Assembly (NCBI GenBank): GCA_017449495.1
Contig: JAFTFO010000033.1
Span: 44,154-108,153, forward strand
Reading direction: 5' to 3'
Length of the DNA stretch: 64,000 nt
Source of the DNA: Prevotella sp.
GTDB taxonomy: Bacteria; Bacteroidota; Bacteroidia; Bacteroidales; Bacteroidaceae
The notes beneath the pieces were generated by a model that saw nothing but the letters and a program-made list of their open reading frames with translations, ran no database searches and was not told where the DNA came from. The position numbers were made by a program, and so were the translations under genes. Shown one piece after another: positions 25,452 to 33,449 of the stretch. Position 1 is the first letter of the stretch, and each line of letters opens with the position of its first letter.

Positions 25452-26902
25452 AGAAGTTACACCCCGTGATGCTGGCTGGTACTGGCAGCGACGTAGGCAA
25501 GAGCGTTATTGCGGCCGCCTTCTGCCGGATATTCCTTCAGGACGGCTACCACCCAGCCCCCTTCAAGGCCCAGAACATGGCCCTCAACTCCTACGCTACC
25601 CCTGAGGGACTGGAGATTGGTCGTGCCCAGGCCGTACAGGCTGAGGCTGCCGGCATCCCTTGCCATACGGACATGAACCCCTTGTTGCTGAAGCCCCAGA
25701 GCGACCATACCTCGCAGGTGGTGCTGAACGGAAAGCCCATCGGAAACCGCGATGCCTACGATTTCTGGAGGAAGAGGGGTAAAGATAAAGGGGGTTACGC
25801 CTCAACAGCCATTGATTTCCGCCGAGAGGTTTGCAATGCCTTCGATCGTCTTGCCGCCCGTTACAATCCCATCGTGATGGAAGGGGCAGGCAGCATCAGC
25901 GAAATCAACCTGCGCGACACCGACTTGGTGAATCTTCCGATGGCCCGCCACGCAAAGGCAGACGTGATCCTTGTGGGTGACATCGACCGCGGGGGCGTCT
26001 TTGCCTCCGTCTACGGCAGTATAGCCCTCCAGACACCTGAGGACCGAAAGCGCATCAAGGGCATCATCATCAACAAGTTTCGTGGTGACATGCGCCTCTT
26101 CGACGAAGGCAGGCGGATGCTGGAAGACATCTGCGGTGTGCCCGTCTTAGGGGTGGTTCCGTACTATCGGGATATCTTTATCGACGAGGAGGACAGCGTA
26201 AGCCTCGAACAGAAACGGCGACAGTTGGCTGAAGGGAAGGTGAACATCGCGGTCGTACTCCTGCGACACATCAGTAACTTTACAGACTTTGACACGCTGG
26301 AGCGGGATCCTCGCGTGAACCTCTTCTATACTAACAATACCAGCGATATCAGTCGTTCCGACATCATCATCCTGCCTGGCACCAAGGCGACACTCGACGA
26401 TCTGCTGGAGTTGCGCCGTAATGGTTGTGCGCAGGCCATTGTGCGAGCCCATCGTGAGGGGCGTGTCGTGGTCGGCATCTGTGGGGGCTACCAGATGTTA
26501 GGGCAGATGGTGAGCGATCCTGACGGCATCGAAGGCTCAATCACCAGTTTGCCTGGTCTCGGCCTGCTGCCTATCCATACCACTATGACTGCGGAGAAAA
26601 CCACAAGACAGGTGACATTCCAATTCGACGGACAGACGTGCCAAGGCTATGAGATTCATCAGGGCAAAAGCGACACGGACCAGCCCATCATGCAGACAGA
26701 CCATTGCATCGGCACTTATATCCACGGGTTCCTCGACAATGCGCCCGTCATCGACTATCTGCTCAAAGGTCGCACGACGGGCAGCACGCCTGTCCAGAGT
26801 TTGGCGGACTGGAAGGAAGAGCAATACGATCGTCTGGCTGAGCATGTCCGACAGCATGTCGACATGGATGCCATCTACAAGATACTGACTACTGACTCCT
26901 GA
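25448..26902 (+). CDS. cbiP: Cobyric acid synthase
   Basis: A 484-residue amidotransferase (CobQ/CbiP) that adds four amide groups to adenosylcobyrinate diamide. The N-terminal ligase domain begins VMLAGTGSDVGKSVIAAAF and has the family hallmark APFKAQNMALNSY. The C-terminal domain has the Cys nucleophile in GICGGYQMLG and the His in YEIHQGK. ATGA overlap with cbiA and a three-base gap to cbiB show one operon. Confidence 0.94.
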   Translation: MKKLHPVMLAGTGSDVGKSVIAAAFCRIFLQDGYHPAPFKAQNMALNSYATPEGLEIGRAQAVQAEAAGIPCHTDMNPLLLKPQSDHTSQVVLNGKPIGNRDAYDFWRKRGKDKGGYASTAIDFRREVCNAFDRLAARYNPIVMEGAGSISEINLRDTDLVNLPMARHAKADVILVGDIDRGGVFASVYGSIALQTPEDRKRIKGIIINKFRGDMRLFDEGRRMLEDICGVPVLGVVPYYRDIFIDEEDSVSLEQKRRQLAEGKVNIAVVLLRHISNFTDFDTLERDPRVNLFYTNNTSDISRSDIIILPGTKATLDDLLELRRNGCAQAIVRAHREGRVVVGICGGYQMLGQMVSDPDGIEGSITSLPGLGLLPIHTTMTAEKTTRQVTFQFDGQTCQGYEIHQGKSDTDQPIMQTDHCIGTYIHGFLDNAPVIDYLLKGRTTGSTPVQSLADWKEEQYDRLAEHVRQHVDMDAIYKILTTDS

Positions 26903-26905
26903 CAG

Positions 26906-27910
26906 ATGATTAACCCCGTGTCTCTCCTCCTTGGCTGGGTGCTCGACCTGATTTTTGGCGACCCACAGCGTTTGCCCCATCCTGTGGTGTGGTTCGGACG
27001 GATGATTGCTGTTGGTGAACGGCTGCTCAACAAAGGCAGTCATCGCAAGGCGAAGGGTGCTTTGATGGCCATCGCCCTCATCCTGCTGGTATTCTGTCTG
27101 GCCTGGATGCTTCGCAGAGTGTTCGGTCTCTTTGCCTTGTTCATCTACGACGGCAGCCATCAACAGGTGTATCAGATACCCGTGTTTCTCTATCTCCTCG
27201 ATGCCGTGATCGTATTCTATTGTCTGGCTGGCACTACGTTGATTCGTGAAGTCCGCGCCGTGTTCCTCGCCCTCGACCGCTCATTGGAAGAAGGTCGACG
27301 GCAGGTGGCTCGTATCGTTGGACGGGACACGTCGCAGCTTACTGCTCAGGAGGTGAGGACTGCCGCCCTTGAGACACTGGCCGAGAACCTGAGCGACGGT
27401 GTCATCGCCCCACTCTTCTGGCTGGCCCTGTTAGGAACACCAGGAATGTTGGCCTACAAGATGGTGAATACGCTCGACTCGATGATTGGCTACAAGACGG
27501 AACGGTATAGGGACTTTGGCTGTTGGGCTGCACATATCGACGATGTGGCCAACTACATTCCTGCACGACTGACGGCTCTGCTGATGGTAGTAGGAGCCCC
27601 CTTCTTATTCCCCCAATGGAGGGAAAGATTGAGGGGACTTTTCCGTTTTGTCCGTCGTTACGGACGAAACCACGCATCTCCTAATAGCGGCTATCCAGAG
27701 GCTGCTCTGGCTGGCATCCTCGACTGTCGTTTTGGCGGACCGCATTATTACTTTGGCGAACTATTCGACAAACCGTATATCGGAGAGAATGACCGTCCTC
27801 TCACTACTGCCGACATGCAAAAAGCCATCCGCATCAATCGGACAGCAGAAGTGATCATGGTCACCCTGACGTTTCTATTCTCACTCCTCGCTTCTCGCTT
27901 CTATTTTTAA
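26906..27910 (+). CDS. cbiB: Adenosylcobinamide-phosphate synthase
   Basis: A 334-residue integral membrane protein starting LLGWVLDLIFGDPQRLPHPV, the hallmark of CbiB/CobD, with several hydrophobic helices and the conserved ENLSDGVIAPLFW and MINTLDSMIGYK-type region (MVNTLDSMIGYKTERY). It attaches aminopropanol phosphate to cobyric acid. Third gene of the cbiA-cbiP-cbiB operon; its stop codon lies inside the intergenic repeat at 27904. Confidence 0.93.
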   Translation: MINPVSLLLGWVLDLIFGDPQRLPHPVVWFGRMIAVGERLLNKGSHRKAKGALMAIALILLVFCLAWMLRRVFGLFALFIYDGSHQQVYQIPVFLYLLDAVIVFYCLAGTTLIREVRAVFLALDRSLEEGRRQVARIVGRDTSQLTAQEVRTAALETLAENLSDGVIAPLFWLALLGTPGMLAYKMVNTLDSMIGYKTERYRDFGCWAAHIDDVANYIPARLTALLMVVGAPFLFPQWRERLRGLFRFVRRYGRNHASPNSGYPEAALAGILDCRFGGPHYYFGELFDKPYIGENDRPLTTADMQKAIRINRTAEVIMVTLTFLFSLLASRFYF

Positions 27911-27960
27911 ACTAATTCCCGTAATAACTCGTAATTGTTTTATTATGAATAATTATGGTA
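27904..27960. repeat. Intergenic repeat with hairpin potential, copy 2
   Basis: 33 bases (27904-27936) identical to 20395-20427, then about 25 similar bases. The hairpin partner here reads ATTATGG, which keeps pairing with CCGTAAT through a G-U. It lies between the convergent cbiB and cobT genes. Confidence 0.7.
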
Positions 27961-27989
27961 ATTTGTTTCTATATTTTCACTTTTTACCT

Positions 27990-29051
27990 TTAAAAGTATT
28001 TGGTGATCTTCGCATTGTCGAAGTTGTTCATCTCGTTCACCATCCTGATGGCAGAGTCGATGATGGGGAAGGCACAGAGTGCGCCCGTTCCCTCTCCAAG
28101 GCGCAGGCCTAAATGGAGCAACGGTTTGGCGCCCACAATGTCGAGCATCCGCTTGTGACCACTCTCGTCGCCACAATGGGTGAAGATCATATAGTCTTGT
28201 GAGGTAGGATACAGTTTGATGGCTGCAACGGCACAGGCTGTCATGATGAAGCCGTCTATTAATATAATAAGGTGTCGCTCTGCTGTCCTGAGCATCGCCC
28301 CGATGGCCGCTATCATCTCGAAGCCACCGAAGTATCTTAGTGGAGTGAGGAGTGTGGAGTGAGGAGTGTGGAGTGAGGAGTATGTATAACTGGAAAGCGC
28401 TTTTGAGAGAATCGCGTACTTGTGACGGATGCCCTCATCGTTGAGTCCAGCACCAGCGCCGATACACTCATCGAGGGGGATACCTCCAAAGAGGTGCATC
28501 CAGATGCTGGAGGGAGATGTGTTGCCGATGCCCATCTCACCAATACTCAGGATGCGGCAACCCTCAGCGATACAGTCATCCACCAGGTCTGAGCCAATCT
28601 GGATGGCTTGATTGAACTCTTCTTCCGTCATCGCCGGCTCATAGAGGAAATCCTTCGTGCCTCGGGCGATCTTACGATCGATGATACCAGGGACAGACGA
28701 GAGGTCGTAATCCACGCCAACATCGACAATACGCAGTTTGAAGCCGTGCTGGCGACAGAACATGTTCACCCCTCCACCACCACGGGTGAAGTTGATCATC
28801 TGTTGCCAAGTCACCTCACGGGGACTGACGCTGACACCCTCACGCTCAATACCATGATCACCGCCCAAGAGCAGATGACAGGGATGAGCCAGCGAAGGTT
28901 CTAAAGTCTGTTGTATCAGACACACCTGCATGGCCAACTCCTCCAAGCGCCCCAAAGAGCCTTTAGGCTTGTTCAGGTTGTCGATCTTTCGCTGAATATC
29001 AGCTTGCATCGTACGATCGACGGGCTTTATATCGAACTTTATCATAGCCAC
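27990..29051 (-). CDS. cobT: Nicotinate-nucleotide--dimethylbenzimidazole phosphoribosyltransferase
   Basis: A 353-residue enzyme that activates the lower ligand base. The N-terminal LNKPKGSLGRLEELA, the phosphate-binding MGIGNTSPSS region and the catalytic Glu in GLRLGEGTGA are all present. An insert around YSSLHTPHSTLLTP (repeat at 28341-28382) interrupts the conserved sequence after SKAL; the same DNA is found in the HAD gene at 33132. Last gene of cobS-cobU-cobT. The second Met (29045) may be the true start. Confidence 0.93.
   Translation of the reverse strand: MAMIKFDIKPVDRTMQADIQRKIDNLNKPKGSLGRLEELAMQVCLIQQTLEPSLAHPCHLLLGGDHGIEREGVSVSPREVTWQQMINFTRGGGGVNMFCRQHGFKLRIVDVGVDYDLSSVPGIIDRKIARGTKDFLYEPAMTEEEFNQAIQIGSDLVDDCIAEGCRILSIGEMGIGNTSPSSIWMHLFGGIPLDECIGAGAGLNDEGIRHKYAILSKALSSYTYSSLHTPHSTLLTPLRYFGGFEMIAAIGAMLRTAERHLIILIDGFIMTACAVAAIKLYPTSQDYMIFTHCGDESGHKRMLDIVGAKPLLHLGLRLGEGTGALCAFPIIDSAIRMVNEMNNFDNAKITKYF
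28341..28382. repeat. GGAGTGAGGAGTGT minisatellite inside cobT
   Basis: Tandem copies of about 14 bases (GTGTGGAGTGAGGA). Thirty bases at 28352-28381 are identical to 33132-33161 in the HAD gene. Translated on the minus strand as SSLHTPHST in both genes. Confidence 0.85.
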
Positions 29052-29064
29052 AGATTACACAGAT

Positions 29065-29574
29065 TTATTTGATTTTGAAGGGGATGCCGCTGACCATGAG
29101 GATGACCTCGTCGGCACGGGAGGCGATATACTGGTTCATCCACCCTTGCAGATCAGTAAACTTACGCTGAATGGCATTGTCGCTGACGCCCCCGCTGCCA
29201 ATCTCGTTGGTCACGAAGATATAGGTTGCTTCGGGTGTTGTAAACTTGTCGAACTCGGCCTTTGCCTGTTCGAGGGAACGGTCTGTATCGGAATCATTGG
29301 CGAAGAAGAAGTTCGTCAGCCAAAGCGTCACGCAGTCGATGACCACCACCCGACTCGTCAAATCATGACGGCTGAGGTACATCTCTTCCTCGATGTTCGT
29401 CCACTGAGGTCCACGACGCTCCTGATGCTTCCTCACTCGCTCACGGAACTCGTCGTCCCAGATATGGGCTGTGGCGACATAGACAGGGCTGGGCGACAGA
29501 CTGAGCGCCAATGTCTCGGCCTGGCTGCTCTTGCCTGAGCGCTGACCTCCTGTTATCAGAATGATTCGTTTCAT
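29065..29574 (-). CDS. cobU: Adenosylcobinamide kinase / guanylyltransferase
   Basis: A 169-residue enzyme with P-loop GGQRSGKSS at residues 9-17, the conserved VYVATAHIWDDEFRERVRKH region, VVVIDCVTLWLTN and VTNEIGSGG. It phosphorylates and guanylylates cobinamide. It overlaps cobS by four bases and lies 13 bases before cobT. Confidence 0.94.
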   Translation of the reverse strand: MKRIILITGGQRSGKSSQAETLALSLSPSPVYVATAHIWDDEFRERVRKHQERRGPQWTNIEEEMYLSRHDLTSRVVVIDCVTLWLTNFFFANDSDTDRSLEQAKAEFDKFTTPEATYIFVTNEIGSGGVSDNAIQRKFTDLQGWMNQYIASRADEVILMVSGIPFKIK

Positions 29575-30368
29575 AATGGGTTCATATAGTTAATGGCGCT
29601 GATGACCAGATAGACCGACAACTCTACCAGCAGGCACACCGCTCCACAACAGTCGCCCGTATAGCCTTGCAACTTTCTCCATATCAGCAGATAGAGTAGA
29701 TAGAACACGACTGCGGGAATGAAAATGACGACCTGCCAGTCGAGCCCCATCATCCAGATGAAGAACAACATCGGTGGCAGCCCCTGAAGGGCCAGACTGA
29801 TGCCCGCCCACAGGCCAAACTTCCTGTATACCGTCTTAGACTTCGCCTCAGCCTCGCTTCTGGCGTATGGCATCATCAGTATCAGTTGCGAGGCCAGCAT
29901 CTTGGAATAGGTATCGGCAGCCAGCACCATCACGGCGGCGCAATATGGAGGTATCGACACGAGGGAGGCAAAAAGCAACAGCTCGTAGAATACGAGTCCT
30001 AGCACGCCGTATGTGCCGATGTGGGAATCCTTCATAATGTCGAGGATGCGCTGCCGATGATTGCCGCCACCGCCGAAACCGTCGAAGAAGTCGGCCAGCC
30101 CGTCCTCATGGAGTGCTCCTGTGATCAGCAGACGTACGGCTATGGCCAACAATACGGCCACAGTCATCGGCAACACTAAGCTGCCGAAATAGATGACCAG
30201 CCCCATCACACCACCCGTGAGCCAGCCCGTCAGCGGCCAGTGCTCCACCACCGTCTGATAGCACTCTTTCGGCGGCTGGTGCAGTCGCCAGAAGGGTAGT
30301 CGCGTGAAGAAAATGAACGCCGCCCAGATGCGGTCGTACCACTTTGTCTGATCGATACTCGTCTGCAT
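29571..30368 (-). CDS. cobS: Adenosylcobinamide-GDP ribazoletransferase (cobalamin synthase)
   Basis: A 265-residue polytopic membrane enzyme that joins the activated lower ligand to GDP-cobinamide. The catalytic motif DGLADFFDGFGGGG followed by RQRILDIMKDSHIGTYG is intact. It is the first gene of cobS-cobU-cobT; its promoter has a TAACTTTG -7 element (30395-30388). Confidence 0.94.
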   Translation of the reverse strand: MQTSIDQTKWYDRIWAAFIFFTRLPFWRLHQPPKECYQTVVEHWPLTGWLTGGVMGLVIYFGSLVLPMTVAVLLAIAVRLLITGALHEDGLADFFDGFGGGGNHRQRILDIMKDSHIGTYGVLGLVFYELLLFASLVSIPPYCAAVMVLAADTYSKMLASQLILMMPYARSEAEAKSKTVYRKFGLWAGISLALQGLPPMLFFIWMMGLDWQVVIFIPAVVFYLLYLLIWRKLQGYTGDCCGAVCLLVELSVYLVISAINYMNPL

Positions 30369-30387
30369 ACGTCTCGCTATTTTTCTG

Positions 30388-30446
30388 CAAAGTTACAATA
30401 AATTATCAATTATCAATTGTCAATTATCAATTATTTTGTATCTTTG
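30388..30446. promoter_or_regulatory. Divergent promoters for cobS and btuF
   Basis: A minus-strand TAACTTTG (30395-30388) and a plus-strand TATCTTTG (30439-30446) flank a stretch of repeated AATTATCAATT. Good -33 boxes are not evident for either. No riboswitch fits in the 87-base gap. Confidence 0.5.
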
Positions 30447-30455
30447 CACTCGAAA

Positions 30456-31586
30456 ATGAAAAAATTGACCTATCTCCTCATCATAGCTGCTACCTGCTGT
30501 GCTTGTTCTGGGAAAAATGCCAAGGGGCAAGCAACGGAAGGTGGGGCTTTAAGTGATTCCATCGAAGCTATCGATGTCAGATATGCCACGGGCTTCAGCG
30601 TAAGAGACTCAGCCAGTGTCAGACTGGTGGATGTGGGCAAGCACGACCGTTTTGCCTTAGTACGAACAGACGATGCTGAGGTGCCTCGTGGCTATACGAA
30701 GATTCGCGTGCCGATCAGGAGTACCATCTGTATGACGGCCCTGCAGTTGTCGAACTTCACGATTCTCGACGCCCACGACGTGGTGAAGGGACTCACGGGT
30801 ACGAAGAACCTCTTCAACGAAGACATCCTGCAACGGGTGAAGGATGGCCGTATCGTAAAGATCGGCATGGAGGGAAACTTCGATACGGAGATGGTGCTGG
30901 CCGCCAATCCCGATGTGATATTCATCTCACCCTTCAAGCGTGGCGGCTATGAGCCTATCAAGGAAACGGGTATCACTCTCGTACCCCATTTAGGCTATAA
31001 GGAGTTGGACCCCTTAGGACAGGCGGAATGGATTAAATTCATCGGCATGTTCATTGGCAAGGAACGGGAGGCCAACGAGATATTCGCCGGCATTGAGAGC
31101 CGCTACAACGAACTGAAGAAGGTGGCTGGGGCTGCCGAAGTGCGCCCTGTGGTGTTCAGCGGCGAGATGCACTATGGCAATTGGCACGCCGTGGGGGGCA
31201 AGAACTATCTGGCACAGATATTCCGAGATGCTGGGGCCGACTACGTGATCAACGACGACGAGACGAGCGGTGAGGATCTGGAGTTTGAGAAAATGTATGC
31301 CCTCGCTGCCAAGGCCGACTACTGGCGCATACTGAACAGTTATCCTGATGAATTCAGCTACGAGGCACTGAAGGCCTCGGAACCTCGCAATGAACTGTTT
31401 AAGGCTTTCAAGGAACGGAAGGTGATCTACTGCAACATGAAGCAGACACCCTACTACGAGATCTCGCCCGTGATGCCCGACATACTGCTAAAGGATTTCG
31501 TGGCCATCTTCCACCCAGCATTGGTAGAAGCAGGCTACAAACCAACGTTCTATCATTTATTAAAGGAGGTAGAGGAAGATAGATGA
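30456..31586 (+). CDS. btuF: ABC transporter substrate-binding lipoprotein, BtuF-like
   Basis: About 376 residues with lipoprotein signal (MKKLTYLLIIAATCCACSG) and a type III substrate-binding fold (helical-backbone metal/cobalamin receptor): NPDVIFISPF in the first lobe and VVFSGEMHYGNWHAVGGKNY in the second. Such proteins bind siderophores, heme or cobalamin; the cobalamin gene context favours a corrinoid. ATG 30456 is ten bases after the -7 element. The stop overlaps btuC by four bases. Confidence 0.83.
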   Translation: MKKLTYLLIIAATCCACSGKNAKGQATEGGALSDSIEAIDVRYATGFSVRDSASVRLVDVGKHDRFALVRTDDAEVPRGYTKIRVPIRSTICMTALQLSNFTILDAHDVVKGLTGTKNLFNEDILQRVKDGRIVKIGMEGNFDTEMVLAANPDVIFISPFKRGGYEPIKETGITLVPHLGYKELDPLGQAEWIKFIGMFIGKEREANEIFAGIESRYNELKKVAGAAEVRPVVFSGEMHYGNWHAVGGKNYLAQIFRDAGADYVINDDETSGEDLEFEKMYALAAKADYWRILNSYPDEFSYEALKASEPRNELFKAFKERKVIYCNMKQTPYYEISPVMPDILLKDFVAIFHPALVEAGYKPTFYHLLKEVEEDR

Positions 31587-32680
31587 AGACAGAAGGAGAT
31601 AAAAGACAATACACTGAGGCGGGATTCCGAGGACAAGACTATCGTCCTCTATCTTCTTCTGTCTTCCTCTTTCTCCTTTTATCTTCATTCATTTTGGTGC
31701 TGGCTATCGTCAACCTGCTCATTGGCTCAGTGAGGATTCCTGTGGCTGACGTGTGTCGTATCCTGATGGGCGACGACAGCAATGAGATCGCAACGAACAT
31801 CATCTTCAGCAGTCGACTGCCTCAGGCGTTGACGGCTATCGTGGCTGGTGCAGGCTTGGCTGTCAGCGGACTACAGATGCAGACGGTCTTCCGCAACCCT
31901 TTGGCTGGGCCTTCCGTCTTGGGCATCTCGAATGGTTCTGCCTTAGGCGTGGCCTTCGTGGTGCTACTCTCTGGCAGGATTGGGGGCGTGGCGCTGAGTC
32001 GCTTAGGCTATTTGGGCGATGCTGCCATGAGTGTGGCTGCCATCATCGGTGCCCTGGCTGTGATGCTGCTCATTCTCTGGGTGTCGCAGAAAGTAAAGGG
32101 TAACGTCACCTTATTAATAATAGGTGTGATGATTGGCTATCTGGCCAATGCCATCATCGGCGTGCTGAAGTTCCTGTCGCCAGAGGAGGACGTGAAGGCG
32201 TTTGTGGTGTGGGGTCTCGGCTCGTTCTCAAGGGTCTCTGGCGACGAGATGGTGCTTTTCGTGGTGCTGATGTGTGTCTTGCTGCCATTGGCCTGTCTGT
32301 TGGTGAAACCCATGAACCTACTGCTGTTGGGTGATCGCTATGCCGCCAATCTGGGCCTGAACATCCGCAGGGCCAGAATGTTGGTGATTGTCAGTTCAGG
32401 CGTCTTAGTGGCCATCGTCACAGCCTACTGTGGTCCCATCATGTTCATTGGTCTGGCTGTGCCCCATCTGGCTCGTGCCATCTTCCGCACCTCCGACCAT
32501 CGCATCCTGATGCCTGCCACGATGCTTTGTGGGGCTGTCTTGGCTCTGATCTGCAATCTCATTGCCCGCATGCCGGGCTTCGAGGGTGCCCTGCCTGTGA
32601 ACAGCGTCACGGCCCTTGTGGGGGCGCCCGTCATTGCTGCCGTCCTCTTCCGCCGACGCAGAGAAGAGGTGGGGGAATAA
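31583..32680 (+). CDS. btuC: FecCD-family ABC permease, BtuC-like
   Basis: A 365-residue polytopic permease with the family hallmarks RLPQALTAIVAGAGLAVSGL, QTVFRNPLAGPSVLG and a C-terminal VGAPVIAAVLFRRRR. With BtuF it should form the cobalamin importer, but no ATPase gene (btuD) follows: the next gene is on the opposite strand two bases away. The N-terminal 40 residues are encoded by a repetitive AGAAGA/TCTTCT-rich segment. Confidence 0.87.
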   Translation: MKTEGDKRQYTEAGFRGQDYRPLSSSVFLFLLLSSFILVLAIVNLLIGSVRIPVADVCRILMGDDSNEIATNIIFSSRLPQALTAIVAGAGLAVSGLQMQTVFRNPLAGPSVLGISNGSALGVAFVVLLSGRIGGVALSRLGYLGDAAMSVAAIIGALAVMLLILWVSQKVKGNVTLLIIGVMIGYLANAIIGVLKFLSPEEDVKAFVVWGLGSFSRVSGDEMVLFVVLMCVLLPLACLLVKPMNLLLLGDRYAANLGLNIRRARMLVIVSSGVLVAIVTAYCGPIMFIGLAVPHLARAIFRTSDHRILMPATMLCGAVLALICNLIARMPGFEGALPVNSVTALVGAPVIAAVLFRRRREEVGE

Positions 32681-32682
32681 AA

Positions 32683-33423
32683 TTACAGAATCTTCATGAT
32701 GTCACGCAGCGATTCGACGACGTAGGTGGGAGGCTGCGGACCATCGTCTGTCTTCACCTGCCAGCGATTGAAGAGCAGGGCATCGAAGCCGGCATTCATG
32801 GCACCAAGGATATCCGTCTGCAGGTTGTCGCCAATCATCAGCGTCGTCTCTCGTTGGGCACCAGACTGGCGCAGGGCATAGTCGAAATAGAGCGGCGAGG
32901 GTTTATTGACACCAGCGTCCTCGCTCAGGATGATGGTATCGAAATAGTCCTTGAGGCCACAGGCGGCGAGTTTCTTATACTGCACTTCGTGGAAGCCGTT
33001 GCTGGTCATGTGCATCCGATAGCCCTTTGCCTTCAGGTAGTCCATCAGTTCATGGGCACCCTCAACCACGCCAGGCTTCGTAGAACAGAAGTCGAGGAAA
33101 CGATCACTCATGTTTAAGAGGTAAGTGTGGGGTGTGGAGTGAGGAGTGTGGAGTGAGGAGTGAGAGGCTCTAAACTTTTCACTCTCCATCAGCGGACGAC
33201 GGAAGCGCTCTTCGATCAGGTAGTCGCGAGTGATCTCCCCTTTCGAGTAGCGCGACCACAGGTCGATATTGACAGCCCAATAGGCATCATAGAACGTCTG
33301 CGGATGGTCGAAATACTGTTCGAGGTGAAAAGCGTCGAATGTCTCTTGCAGGGCGATGACAGCATTGCCGTAGGTATCATAGAGCGTATCGTCGAAGTCG
33401 AGAAAAAGATCTTTGTAGCGCAT
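32683..33423 (-). CDS. HAD-superfamily hydrolase, YjjG-like
   Basis: A 246-residue phosphatase with motif I DLFLDFDDTLYDTY, motif II (TSNGF), and motif III/IV (KPSPLYFDYAL ... MIGDNLQTDILGA). YjjG-type enzymes dephosphorylate nucleotides. An insert ASHSSLHTPHST (repeat at 33124-33163) lies in the cap region. The gene is 26 bases downstream of cobK-cbiD on the same strand; a role as the missing alpha-ribazole or cobalamin phosphate phosphatase is possible but unproven. Confidence 0.85.
   Translation of the reverse strand: MRYKDLFLDFDDTLYDTYGNAVIALQETFDAFHLEQYFDHPQTFYDAYWAVNIDLWSRYSKGEITRDYLIEERFRRPLMESEKFRASHSSLHTPHSTPHTYLLNMSDRFLDFCSTKPGVVEGAHELMDYLKAKGYRMHMTSNGFHEVQYKKLAACGLKDYFDTIILSEDAGVNKPSPLYFDYALRQSGAQRETTLMIGDNLQTDILGAMNAGFDALLFNRWQVKTDDGPQPPTYVVESLRDIMKIL
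33124..33163. repeat. GGAGTGAGGAGTGT minisatellite inside the HAD gene
   Basis: Thirty bases at 33132-33161 are identical to 28352-28381 in cobT. Encodes the SSLHTPHST peptide on the minus strand. Confidence 0.85.
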
Positions 33424-33449
33424 ATCTGTTCGTTTAGTTTTTTACCTTT

